This document shows positions 48,664 to 61,100 of a stretch of 64,000 bases of DNA, piece by piece. The notes below the pieces were generated by a model. That model was not told the DNA's origin. It searched no databases and saw only the letters and a list, made by a program, of their open reading frames with translations. Source of the DNA: Labia minor (lineage: Eukaryota; Arthropoda; Insecta; Dermaptera; Spongiphoridae); the NCBI GenBank assembly GCA_963082975.1, contig OY720344.1:17037580-17101579 (forward strand). The letters run 5' to 3'. A program made the translations under genes and the position numbers. Within the stretch, counting starts at the first letter, position 1. Every line of letters starts with the position of its first letter.

Positions 48664-48815
48664 GAACTGTTTTATAATTCTTATCTCTAACATAAAATAT
48701 ATATTTATTATGTGAAGTTCATTTCGTATAATTTTGATTATATATGTATATATGAAATGAACTTTACATAATAAATATATATTTATATGTTAGAGATAAT
48801 TTATAAAACAGTTCT
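48664..48815. repeat. Near-perfect inverted repeat, 65-bp arms
   Basis: GAACTGTTTTATAATTCTTA at 48665 and its inverse ending CATTAGAACTGTTTTATAAA-type near 48815 form arms broken by a loop of about 18 bp (ATAATTTTGATTATATAT). No transposon family recognised. Confidence 0.6.
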
Positions 48816-49079
48816 AATGACAATTCAAATTTCGCGCTCTGTTATAAGAAATTTGAAAGCAGATGGTTTCATGGTGTTGGTCACGATCACGCGAGTTCTA
48901 TACTTTTTCCCCATCCCGCAAAAGTGCTCAACGCCGCTAAAGAAGTTTTCACTTCAAAAATTATTTAATATTTGGAAATATATCTGACTTATAGAAAAAA
49001 TGAATATTAATTAAAGAAAGAAATAGTTTTTAAAATATCCTGAATAATATGTAACAATTTTCAAGATAGAAATTTATTA

Positions 49080-49690
49080 CAATATTACAATTATTAACTG
49101 TTGCATCATTGCATCAATCTGATTAAAATGAATGGAACTTCGGGTACTCAATAATAATAAATAAAATAATATTAATAAATATATTGAATAATATTTTATT
49201 GAAAAAATATTAAAACTTATAAAACTATCTAAAACTTTATTAATAAAAGAACAATGAATAAATAAATATAGAATAGTAATTTATTAAAAAGTAAACAATA
49301 GATAAAAAGAAAAAAAAATAACAAAATCATTATTTTCATTTTTAAATAACGATTCACCCGGCGAGTTTCGAACCGACGAAATCCACTCGTTAAAACATCA
49401 GTCCAACCGCTGGACTATATGTATTTAGATAAAAAATTGTCATTTTTTTACTGTCTTAGCAGGCAGTATTAAAAATTTTGACGTTTTCCATATAATATAT
49501 AATTTTCAATTAAGAAATTAATAATGAAGCTGTATGTTTCAAGAGATATCATCAATAAAACTTAATTTTTCTTTATAAATACTATATCTAGTGTGAATTT
49601 GAAAAAAATCGTTAGAGCGGTTTTTGAGAACCAATATATATAGATAAATACATATATACAATTTTAGCTAGCATAATAAGATAAGATATA
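49080..49690 (-). repeat. Family D repeat copy 3
   Basis: It is the inverse of 43050-43400, with TCGTTAGAGCGGTTTTTGAG and TCTGATTAAAATGAATGGAA. It lacks the CCGAGCC hairpin end and contains the tRNA-like segment at 49358-49433. Confidence 0.5.
49358..49433 (-). tRNA. tRNA-like sequence, probably a pseudo-tRNA
   Basis: The minus strand reads TAGTCCAGCGGTTGG (A-box, TRGYNNARNNG-like) and, 30 bp later, GTCGGTTCGAAACTCGCC (B-box GGTTCGA). I cannot fold a convincing five-pair anticodon stem, so I give no anticodon and regard it as a relic or SINE head. Confidence 0.35.
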
Positions 49691-49974
49691 TATATGTTGA
49701 TATTGATATTTAATATGTTGTAATGATATTTCTAGAAATATAATCCTTAAACATAAATTTTTTTTATATATAAATGTATTCCAATGAAGAGATTATTTTA
49801 AGACATTTCACTGAAAGAACTATTTGTGTTTTTGGACCTCCCTAAAAAATCTTATAATCCAAGATTGTTCATCATACGAAAGGACCGGCAAGAAGAAAGG
49901 ACTCCTTCTTCCCGGAGACGGAATTATAAAAATTGTTTTCCGACAAGGATTGGGTTTTTTATATTTCTTTTTTT

Positions 49975-50420
49975 ACCGACCGACGACAGTAACGGCTCAA
50001 CGGATTTTGATGAATGCATCAGTAGGATGAATTGATCAACTTTTGGTGCAAATCCGGAAACCGGAAGTGGTAGTATTAGCGATCGACGATAGGAAGGGAA
50101 GGGTTATTTTCACACCAAATTTCACATGAGGAGATTTTTTTACATATCTCCACAAATCATGCACTTTGTATTGGTTTTATTCGCGGGAAAATCATCTTTA
50201 TTAGTTTTTTCTTAATTTAAAATTATATGACGTCACAGCCAGCTACTTATATATTTTAAATAAAATAAAATTAAAAATATTAATGTTCTATCCATTTTGT
50301 TTTTTATTGCATCAATAGATACATTTAAATTATTTGAAATTGTTTCTGTAGCTGGAAATTAATTTATTTCAAACCGTCGCGTCGGTCGGTTCTGCGCCTG
50401 GCCACAGGTCAACTTATTTT
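49975..50420 (+). mobile_element. HINE-like repeat, family R, copy 4 (internally deleted)
   Basis: ACCGACCGACG start, then a deletion that removes the GTCC repeat and GAAATTTGGTA part. It resumes at AACTTTTGGTGCAAATCCGG and has a complete 3' end with hairpin. The terminal inverted repeat is disturbed (CCGTCGCGTCGGTCGG). Confidence 0.65.
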
Positions 50421-51209
50421 CTATATATATAAAAGAATAATTTTTTTAAGTCCAAATTTATATATAAGTCCACCTTTTTCATTAGACATCTGAGACCATC
50501 CCTTATTTTTAATATTTAAAAAAAGAAATTATTTTTTTTATTTTTTTCCAAGAAATTTTCTCCTCCTTTACCCCACCCAAAAATGATTAAACTCATCTTT
50601 TTCAATAATTTTTAACCCATATTTACGCCTAATTAAAAAAATCATTACAATATAATCAATATTTACAATAATTAATGTTACAATATATATATATAACAAT
50701 ATCAATTATTGGTTAATCTTCAACTTGTGGGTTGACGTATTGCTTCTCGATAAGTGGATTGTCTACTTTCAGGGGTTGCCATGAACATACTTTAGACAAA
50801 CTGGAACGATTTTCCTAATTTTTCTAATAAATTCTTTATTTCTCTACTAAATATTGAAAGTTTTTTTTTAATGTATACCTATGAAATCTTAGCCAAATCA
50901 TCAAATCACCGATGGACTACAAACTTAAATTAAATTGTAATTTTAGTTGAAAATTTCTAATTCGATTTTTACATTATATTATTCTATTGTATTATATATA
51001 TTATAATATTAATTTGTTGTGTTTATCTATGAAAAAATAAAAAATAATTTTAATTCATTGATATTCATATTTTTAGTGTTACTATAATTAAGGCAACCAC
51101 AAGAAAATAGATTCACTTAGTGATCATTAATTTGCAGTCTGAGGGAAATCATTTGTTTTAAAATCCGAGATAAATATTTTCCATTTATGTTATAAATTCA
51201 ATTTATATT

Positions 51210-51934
51210 TGTCAACTGAAAAAGTTAGTCACGTTTTTGTGTTCTCTTCGGTTTTTTAAAGAATCTGTATTAAATATTGCGTTAAAAATGGAATAAAGTG
51301 CTTAAAATGTTGACTGTACATTCGGCGAGTCTACTTTGTCTCAAAAAAATGATTATAAGTGGAACAAGAGCTTTAAAAAAGCACGCCAAGTTTGATCAAA
51401 TGTGAAGGTTTTACTCACACTTTTCTTCAAATACAATGGCGTGGTGCATCATGAGTTCTTGCCAACAGGTCGTGCTGTTAATAAAGAATACTACAAGGAA
51501 GTTATGCAACGTTTGCGTAAAGTGCTACGGATCAAACGATCGAAATTGGGGAAAAACAAATAATGGATAATGCACCAGCTCATACATCATCATTACTTGT
51601 TCATGATTTTTTGGCCAAAAACAACACCGTAGTCATGCCTCACCCACCGTATTCATCAGATTTGGCCCCCTCCAACTTTTTCCTATTCACAAAATTGAAG
51701 GGACCAATGAAAGGAAAGCGTTTTGCCACAATTGATGAGATAAAATCTGAATCGAAGAACGAGCTGATGGCCATACCGAAAAGCCCATTCTAGAAGTGTT
51801 TCGACGAAGCGCTGGTATAAGTACATTATATCTGAGGGGAATTACTTTGAAGGGACAAAGCGGATATTGATGAATAAATAAATACTTTTCGAAATAATTC
51901 AAAATTCACCTTTTCTTTTGAACAAACCTCGTAC
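51210..51934 (+). mobile_element. Mariner copy in duplication unit 1 (5' truncated, broken)
   Basis: It begins inside the 5' untranslated part (GTCAACTGAAAAAGTTAGTC), lacking the left ITR. The right ITR TTTTCTTTTGAACAAACCTC is present. The transposase is in pieces; 51563-51793 carries MDNAPAHTSSLLVHDFLAKN and PPYSSDLAPSNFFLF (second and third catalytic Asp). Confidence 0.8.
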
Positions 51935-52329
51935 ATATGGTATACTCGCCAATTTTTTATCACGTTTTACTTAACTTGTATTCTTGTCTGTGTGTATGCG
52001 TCAAATCTTGCAATCGATTTTTCGACGACTTCCAATCATCTGATTTTCTTGAAACTTCACCAACAGCTTTGCTCTCGATGACAATACAATATTATCATTT
52101 CTATGAGCTTCTAATTGCTACAATTTGAATGAAATAATCCAAAATTATTCCTATATATAAAAATTCAAAATGTCGGACGTAAACAAAAAAAATGTAAACA
52201 AAAAAATAAAATCCCCAACTTTATAAATATAAATATTTAGTACACATTCATTTCTTAAATTATACTTCATAAATTTAATTAATATGAGTAAACTAAAATC
52301 GATTGCAAAATTTGAAGACTACAAAGTAG

Positions 52330-53143
52330 AAAATAATACTTTATAAAAAAAAATTTTAAAAAACCACGTTTTACTAACGGACTAAAAAGGAGAAAATAAT
52401 TTTTTTCTGAAAATCCATACTGACATTACATACAAGAGATCTGATTGGAATCAAACTGTCCATAACGTAAAACGTGGGGCGCAAATATGTCTAAAATATC
52501 CTGTTTCTAATAAAAATATAGAAAATATATAAATCTCAAAATAAACATTAAAACCACGCATAATATAATTTGACGAAATATTGATCTTTATCAAAAATAT
52601 TAAATTTAATGCTCGAAAGAATTTAAATTAAAAATAATCTATTGGACTACTAATATTATTCCCTTTTACAAGTGGTCTGATAAAAAATTTGATATTTGAA
52701 AAGTTTGATAGTATATGTTAGTATCTTAAACAATTTTTAAATATATTAAATATACGATAAATTTTCTAATGATTAACTAATAATATTCCCTTTTACAAAA
52801 AGTCTGTTAAATACTTAATAGGTAATATTTATAAAAATTATATCACGAAACTTATCCTATCGTATTACTAATAATATTCCCTTCTACAAGAATTTTGGTG
52901 AAAATTTAAGCCTTAAAAAATACAACGATTGATGCTAAATAAAAATTAATAAAGGAAATCATATTTGAATAGAAAAATTATAATTTGTTGCGCCCCACGT
53001 TTTACGTTATGGACAGTTTGATTCCAATCAGATCTCTTGTATGTAATGTCAGTATGGATTTTCAGAAAAAAATTATTTTCTCCTTTTTAGTCCGTTAGTA
53101 AAACGTGGTTTTTTAAAATTTTTTTTTATAAAGTATTATTTTT
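52330..53143. mobile_element. Long-TIR element of 0.8 kb present only in unit 1
   Basis: The arm of about 160 bp starting AATAATACTTTATAAAAAAA and containing CATAACGTAAAACGTGGGGC recurs inverted at 52987-53143. The middle shows a repeated phrase (ACTAATAATATTCCCTTYTAC at about 52650, 52785 and 52868). No protein. The right edge coincides exactly with where similarity to unit 2 resumes. Confidence 0.75.
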
Positions 53144-53597
53144 CCATATATGTTTGAACATTTTAGTTCGACTTTAGATAAATTATAAATTGAAATAATA
53201 GAAACTTATCTTATTTTTACTTATTTTCTTTTTTCTAGTATATTGTTCAAAATTTAAAACACATGAATTGACCTACATTATAATTTTTTGTAAATATAAT
53301 ATTTATTCAAATTTTAATAATATAATAAAATTTTCATTTGTTACCCCACACTAGAAAAGGAGCAATTAAATCGATCATTCTTAAATAGGAATAAAACAAT
53401 TATTTTTCTTTTTTCATTTGGTTAATTATACTAAATATAAGTTTATCTTTGATCTTTTGTAATTAATTTCATCCTATTAAGTTAGTATATATATATTTTA
53501 AATTGAATATAATATTTATTAAATTAATAACTGGGTGTGTCCATGATATTTCATCCTATTTGTTTCGCGGATATGGTTATTGTACTTTAGTAGAATA

Positions 53598-54512
53598 ATG
53601 GATTTCATATCACTTCTCTCGCTGTGGCATTTTATTGGCCGTTTTTTAGGGGTGGCCGGTTGGACAATGCGAGGGAAACATTGCCACAGGAAAGTGAACA
53701 CGTCTATTTGTGCCTCCATATGGACTTTCTTAGTTATTTTAATCAATTTAATCTTTTCTTTAATTAATTTTCTGTTAATCCCACATGGTAAAATTGTGTC
53801 ATTAATCTTGATTTTTGGGGTTATAATTAGCGATATATCCCAGCACGGGACATTTTTATATATTCTATTTAAAAGAAAATCATTCACTAAACTAATTATA
53901 AAATTGAATGGATTAAATGGAAGTGATTCTCATTTAAATTATAAAAAAATAAATATTTATTTATCAGTAATCATTATTTTAATTTATATTTTATTTTTTG
54001 TATCCATTTTTGTCCCAGAATTAGTAAATACTGCATTTATAATTGATTTTAATTTCTATGAATATTTGTTTACAATTGTTTATCTATTCTGTAAACAATT
54101 ACAAAAATTAGGCACTTATCATATTCTTTATCTGTATTTAATAATGATCATTTATTTGTATATTAAGTTGAGTGAGGTGAATCAAAATTTAAATGACATG
54201 TTGGGAAATTCTAAGCCAAAAATGATTTCACTGATCGATGAACACTCAAAATTGTCGTCTATTATTAATAAATTAAGTCAACGTTATTTTGAAATTGTGG
54301 AGTTGTGTGAAGAAGTTTCTTCATTATTCTCAATAATTATTCTTGCATTTTTTACCTCTGGATTTATTTTTCTTACTGGGACGATTTACAATTGTCTTTA
54401 CCCTGTTTTTACACATTCTTTTTTTAATATCACAGATAATATACCATGGATTATTTTTATTAGTCTTCTTATTATTGGTACAACTGGAATATGCCACAAA
54501 GCATCAAGTGAG
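53598..54512 (+). CDS. Gustatory receptor first exon GR2 (alternative 5' exon candidate)
   Basis: One open exon of 305 codons from ATG 53598 (MDFISLLSLWHFIGRFLGVA) to AAGCATCAAGTGAG|gtattt, phase 0, encoding the first six membrane segments of a GR. No C-terminal exons follow before the duplicated second copy begins, so alone it cannot make a full receptor. Its donor and phase are identical to those of the GR3 first exon at 56767-57681. It could therefore splice over that exon to 58986-59054, 61762-61851 and 62292-62369, giving a 383-aa receptor. If the intron is not skipped, translation stops 12 codons past the donor. It is about 97% identical to the GR3 exon; all differences are substitutions and none is disabling. 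Family and role as for GR1. Confidence 0.85.
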
Positions 54513-54778
54513 GTATTTCTAACTATCAATCCATACATACTTCATGTGAAATTTTCTTAAACAAAAAATTAGTTATTTTTCATTTTTTAGATTCTAAATT
54601 TATTAATTTTACATTAAAATAATCTCGTTAAATCGAATCAGTATTTTATAATCAAAATTTTTCATATAAGAATAAATAAATAGAGAATTATACTTATTTT
54701 ATACCCTTTTGTTTTGAATAAAAAATATTATAAACTATACATATTAAAATATTTATTAAATTAAATTTCAACTATATA

Positions 54779-54989
54779 TTGGGTTGGGAGATAAGTTCGT
54801 TCGGTTTTCTCAAAGTGCTTTATTTAAAAAAAAATATTTATAACAATAAATAAATCAATTATGTATTCGCTTTTTCTGTTTTCCTCCCAAAAACGCCAGG
54901 ACTGGTTTCGAAGAAGTTGTTGAGCCAGTTTTTAAGGTCCTGACACCCCTGATTTGACATGGAGCAGAAAAGGTGATAATCGGTTGGCG
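54779..54989 (-). mobile_element. Second-family mariner, truncated by the duplication junction
   Basis: ITR TTGGGTTGGGAGATAAGTTC, then the C-terminal transposase part on the minus strand. It is cut at 54989 where unit 2 starts, and also lacks about 34 bp present in the sister copy (near 58048-58090). Confidence 0.75.
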
Positions 54990-57900
54990 CAATATAATCA
55001 ATATTTACAATAATTAATGTTACAATATATATATATATATATCACAATATCAATTATTGGTTAATCTTCAACTTGTGGGTTGACGTATTGTTTCTCGTTA
55101 AGCGGATTGTCTACTTTCAGGGGTTGCCATGAACATACTTTAGACAAACTGGAACGATTTTCCTAATTTTTCTAATAAATTCTTTATTTCTCTACTAAAT
55201 ATTGAAAGTTTTTTTTCAATGTATACCTATGAAATCTTAGCCAAATCATCAAATCACCGATGGACTACAAACTTAAATTAAATTGTAATTTTAGTTGAAA
55301 ATTTCTAATTCGATTTTTACATTATATTATTCTATTGTATTATATATATTATAATATTAATTTGTTGTGTTTATCTATGAAAAAATAAAAAATAATTTTA
55401 ATTCATTGATATTCATATTTTTAGTGTTACTATAATTAAGGCAACCACAAGAAAATAGATTCACTTAGTGATCATTAATTTGCAGTCTGAGGGAAATCAT
55501 TTGTTTTAAAATCCGAGATAAATATTTTCCATTTATGTTATAAATTCAATTTATATTTGTCAACTGAAAAAGTTAGTCACGTTTTTGTGTTCTCTTCGGT
55601 TTTTTAAAGAATCTGTATTAAATATTGCGTTAAAAATGGAATAAAGTGCTTAAAATGTTGACTGTACATTCGGCGAGTCTACTTTGTCTCAAAAAAATGA
55701 TTATAAGTGGAACAAGAGCTTTAAAAAAGCACGCCAAGTTTGATCAAATGTGAAGGTTTTACTCACACTTTTCTTCAAATACAATGGCGTGGTGCATCAT
55801 GAGTTCTTGCCAACAGGTCGTGCTGTTAATAAAGAATACTACAAGGAAGTTATGCAACGTTTGCGTAAAGTGCTACGGATCAAACGATCGAAATTGGGGA
55901 AAAACAAATCATGGATAATGCACCAGCTCATACATCATCATTACTTGTTCATGATTTTTTGGCCAAAAACAACACCGTAGTCATGCCTCACCCACCGTAT
56001 TCATCAGATTTGGCCCCCTCCAACTTTTTCCTATTCACAAAATTGAAGGGACCAATGAAAGGAAAGCGTTTTGCCACAATTGATGAGATAAAATCTGAAT
56101 CGAAGAACGAGCTGATGGCCATACCGAAAAGCACATTCTAGAAGTGTTTCGACGAAGCGCTGGTATAAGTACATTATATCTGAGGGGAATTACTTTGAAG
56201 GGGACAAAGCGGATATTGATGAATAAATAAATACTTTTCGAAATAATTCAAAATTCACCTTTTCTTTGGAACAAACCTCATACATATGGTATACTCGCCA
56301 ATTTTTTTTTTCCATATAAGTTTGAACATTTTAGTTCGACTTTAGATAAATTATAAATTGAAATAATAGAAACTTATCTCATTTTTACTTTTTTCTTTTT
56401 TCTAGTATATTGTTCAAAATTTAAAACACATGAATTGACCTACATTATAATTTTTTGTAAATATAATATTTATTCAAATTTTAATAATATAATAAAATTT
56501 TCATTTGTTACCCCACACTAGAAAGGGAGCAATTAAATCGATCATTCTTAAATAGGAATAAAACAATTATTTTTCTTTTTTCATTTGGTTAATTATACTA
56601 TATATAAGTTTATCTCTTTGATCTTTTGTAATTAATTTCATCCTATTAAGTTAGTATATATATATTTTAAATTTAATATAATATTTATTAAGTTAATAAC
56701 TGGGTGTGTCCATGATATTTCATCCTATTTGTTTCGCGGATATGGTTATTGTACTTTAGTAGAATAATGGATTTCATATCACTTCTCTCGCTGTGGCATT
56801 TTATTGGCCGTTTTTTAGGGGTGGCCGGTTGGACAATGCGAGGGAAACATTGCCACAGGAAAGTGAACGCGTCTATTTGTGCCTCCATATGGACTTTCTT
56901 AGTTATTTTAATCAATTTAATCTTTTCTTTAATTAATTATTTGTTAGTCCCAGACGGTAAAATAGTGTCATTAATCTTGATTTTTGGGGGTATGATTAGA
57001 GATATATCCCAGCACGGGACATTTTTATATATTCTATTTAAAAGAAAATCATTCACTAAACTAATTATAAAATTAAATGGATTAAATGGAAGTGATTCTC
57101 ATTTAAATTATAAAAAAATAAATATTTATTTATCAGTAATCATTATTTTAATTTATATTTTATTTTTTGTATCCATTTTTGTCCCAGAATTAGTAAATAC
57201 TGCATTTATAATTGATTTTGATTTCTATGAATATTTGTTTACAATTGTTTATATATTCTGTAAAGAATTACAAAATTTAGGCACTTATCATATTCTATAT
57301 CTGTATTTAATAATGATCATTTATTTGTATATTAAGTTGAGTGAGGTGAATCAAAATTTAAATGACATGTTGGGAAATTCTAAGCCAAAAATGATTTCAC
57401 TGATCGATGATCACTCAAAATTGTCGTCTATTATTAATAAATTAAGTCAACGTTATTTTGAAATTGTGGAGTTGTGTGAAGAAGTTTCTTCATTATTCTC
57501 AATAATTATTCTTGCATTTTTTACCTCTGGATTTATTTTACTTACTGGGACGATTTACAATTGTCTTTACCTTGTTTTTAAACATTCTTATTTTAATATC
57601 ACAGATTTTATACCATGGATTATATTTATTAGTCTTCTTATAATTGGTACAACTGGAATATGCCACAAAGCATCAAGTGAGGTATTTCTAACTATCAATC
57701 CATACATACTTCATTTGAAATTTTCTTAAACAAAAAATTAGTTATTTTTCATTTTTTAGATTCTAAATTTATTAATTTTACATTAAAATAATCTCGTTAA
57801 ATCGAATCAGTATTTTATAATCAAAATTTTTCATATAAGAATAAATAAATAGAGATTTATACTTATTTTATACCTTTTTGTTTTGAATAAAAAATATTAT

Positions 57901-58195
57901 AAACTATACATATTAAAATATTTATTAAATTAAATTTCAACTATATATTGGGTTGGGAAATAAGTTCGTTCGGTTTTCTCAAAGTGCTTTATTTAAAAAA
58001 AAATATTTATAACAATAAATAAATCAATTATGTATTCGCTTTTAATGTTTTCCTCCCACATCTCGACCAATTTTTTGATGCCGTTCTGCCAAAAATCGCC
58101 AGGACTGGTTTCGAAGAAGTTGTTGAGCCCGTTTTTAAGGTCCTGACACCCCTGATTTGACATGGAGCAGAAAAGGTGATAATCGGTTGGCGCAA
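54990..58195. repeat. Tandem segmental duplication, unit 2 (3.2 kb)
   Basis: Sister of 50648-54989. It lacks the 1.2-kb segment at 51955-53143; its junction is an uninterrupted T-run (CCAATTTTTTTTTTCC), compatible with either a deletion here or an insertion in unit 1. The 5' leader also differs in a TA microsatellite. Confidence 0.9.
55559..56282 (+). mobile_element. Mariner copy in duplication unit 2
   Basis: It is the sister of 51210-51934, differing at about four bases and one indel. Transposase fragments at 55750-55980 and 55911-56141 overlap in different frames, so the gene was broken before the duplication. Only 3' ITR present. Confidence 0.8.
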
Positions 58196-61100
58196 GGATC
58201 GGGGAGTAGGGTGGATGCTGAAGAACCTTCCATTCGACCTCTTGGAGTGTGGTTTTTACGACTTACACGGTCTATGACCGCCTATTGCTTAATGGCGCAC
58301 GTGTTGAGCAGCGATTTGAAGACGACTTTCTTTGTTGATTAAGTTAAGGTCAGAAGGCACGCTCGTTTCGAGTTTTTCGGCAAATCTCATTGAATTAAGA
58401 TGAGTGAGATTCGTCTTATGATTGCAGTTAATTTATTCGGCCAATTCACTACTTGTTTGGCAACCATGGAAAAAACCGAACAAACTTATTCCCCAAACTA
58501 TTATAAAAATTCTAAGGATGGTGTATGTAATATAAAAAAAATAAAAAAATATCAGGACGGCGTTGAAAATGTTTATGTAATATATAATAAAATATATTAA
58601 TAATCAACATAGACAGCGTTAAAATATTTTTTTAAATTTATTTGCCAGTCATAGAAATAATTTTATTTCCTATACATATTATTTTTTTTTCTTAAACTGT
58701 TATCTATTTATCTCTACATTTATCTTCAAATTATAATTCATTTGATTATTACACATCTAATAAATAAAATTAAATATTTTTTTATTATTTTCTCTAATAA
58801 AATAGTTAATATTATATATGTATTATGTAAATTTGATATTTTTTCTTTTGCGAATGGATAAATCAAACCAAAAAATTAAATTTAAACCATTAAATTTCAT
58901 TTTACATTTCATAATTAGGGAGTATCATGCTATAATGTTTTCTTGAAACTAACAAATTATTAATAGTCAACATTTGTTTTTATAGGGTAAACGGACCGCT
59001 GCTATAATACATAATTTGATCATTTTTTCTAAAGATTTAGAAGAAAGGGAAGAGGTAAATAATATTTAAGTGTAGTGTTATATATAAAGAAAAGATAGTG
59101 TAAAGTTGACTTTCCATGAAAATAAAGTATAGTGTTATATATAAAGAGAAGAAAAGCTCTGAGGTGAAAAAAAGAAAGCTTCTAAAAATAAGTTGACCTG
59201 TGGCCAGGTCCGAACCAACCGACGGTTTGAAATAAATTAATTTCCAGCTACAGAAACAATTTCAAATAATTTTCATATATCTATTAATGTAATAAAAAAC
59301 AGATATGGATACATAAATAATAAATATAAACATTTTTAATTTTATTTTATTTATAATATATATACAAGACCAGGCTGTGACGTCATGCATGGCTGGATGA
59401 CGTCATATAATTTTAAATCAAGAAAAAACTAATAAATATGATTTTTTTCGAGGATAAAACCAATACAAAATGCATGATTCGTGGTGATATATAAAAAAAT
59501 CTCCTTTGGTGTGAAAATAACCCTTTCCTTCCTATCGTCGATCGCTAATACTACCACTTCCGGTTTCCGGAATTGCACCAAAAGTTGATCAATTCATCCC
59601 ACTGATGCATTAAGTAAATATACCAAATTTCATCAAAATCGGTTGAGCCGTTCAGGCTGTACACATCTATACGGACGGACAGACGGACGGACAGACATCA
59701 TGCTAAAAATACTTTTTTCTGTTTAGAAAATGCATGATTCGTGGAGATATGTAAAAATCTCCACATGTGAAATTTGGTGTGAAAAAAATGATGGTGTAAT
59801 AACCGAAATGGGCATAAAGCATTGAATCTATACTGAATGTTTAATTATTTTAAAAATTATTTTTATTAAGCTTCTATATTTTTTAGTATAATTTTAGTTC
59901 ACATAACTTTTAATTTTTTAAGTAATAACTATTTTAATAACTATTATAAATCCTTTAATTTTATATAGTTTTAGTGCTTTCTTGTTATAGTTTTTTAGTT
60001 AAATAGGTAGAGAAGAGGCAATAAAAATAATTAAAAATTAACCCTAATTTAGGAACAAGTGGGATTAAATCCCTTGGTAAGGCAGTCAGCCATTTTTGAT
60101 GATGCGCTAAAAAACCATCCCATAAAAAGTTAACTTTCCATGAAAATGAAAAAATTGAAATTTGGTATATTTACTTAATGCATCAGTGGGATGAATTGAT
60201 CAACTTTTGGTGCAAATCCGGAAACCGGAAGTGCTAGTATTAGCGATCGACGATAGGAAGGGAAGGGTTATTTTCACACCAAATTTCATATGAGGAGATT
60301 TTTTTATATATCACCACGAATCATGCCCTTTGTATTGGTTTTATCCTCGGGAAAATCATATTTATTAGTTTTTTCTTGATTTAAAATTATATGACGTAAT
60401 CCAGCCATTCATGACGTCACAGCCTGGTCTTGCATATATATTATAAATAAAATAAAATTAAAAATGTTTAACTTATTTAATTCTAAAGAAACTTTCCTTA
60501 TGCAATTTTTGCGGGTCGCTTCTTGTTTACGAGATAAAAATAAGTTGACCTGTGGCCAGGTCCGAACCGACCGACGGTTTGAAATAAATTAATTTCCAGC
60601 TACAGAAACAATTTCAAATAATTTTCATATATCTATTAATGTAATAAAAAACAGATATGGATACATAAATAATAAATATAAACATTTTTAATTTTATTTT
60701 ATTTATAATATATATGCAAGACCAGGCTGTGACGTCATGAATGGCTGGATGACGTCATATAATTTTAAATCAAGAAAAAACTAATAAATATGATTTTTCT
60801 CGAGGATAAAACCAATACAAAGTGCATGATTCTTGGTGATATATAAAAAAATCTCCTTTGGTGTGAAAATAACCCTTTCCTTCCTATCGTCGATCGCTAA
60901 TACTACCACTTCCGGTTTCCGGAATTGCACCAAAAGTTGATCAATTCATCCCACTGATGCATTAAGTAAATATACCAAATTTCATCAAAATCGGTTGAGC
61001 CGTTCAGGCTGTACACATCTATACGGACGGACAGACGGACGGACAGACGGACGGACAGACGGACGGACAGACGGACAGACGGACGGACAGACATCATGCT

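Larger units (their letters stand above)
50648..54989. repeat. Tandem segmental duplication, unit 1 (4.3 kb)
   Basis: Colinear with 54990-58195: the same AT-rich leader, mariner, GR first exon and the left part of a second mariner. The units share the trinucleotide CAA at each breakpoint (50648, 54990, 58193), so end joining with microhomology is likely. Unit 1 has about 1.2 kb (51955-53143) that unit 2 lacks. Flanking non-coding identity is about 99%. Confidence 0.9.

Noticed and set aside
51563..51793. Functional mariner transposase genes (also 55911-56141, 14992-15246, 7843-8205)
   Set aside because: All frames are fragments of the catalytic region with stops, frameshifts or missing N-terminal halves. 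None can make a full transposase of about 345 aa.
53598..54512. GR2 as a plain pseudogene
   Set aside because: It lacks downstream exons of its own, but the exon is fully open, keeps its donor and phase, and sits before a usable C-terminal exon set. Alternative first exon is the better reading, though unproven.
61024..61092. CRISPR-like or minisatellite array
   Set aside because: Units are 12 bp without spacers. This is the internal microsatellite of a HINE-like repeat in a eukaryotic genome.
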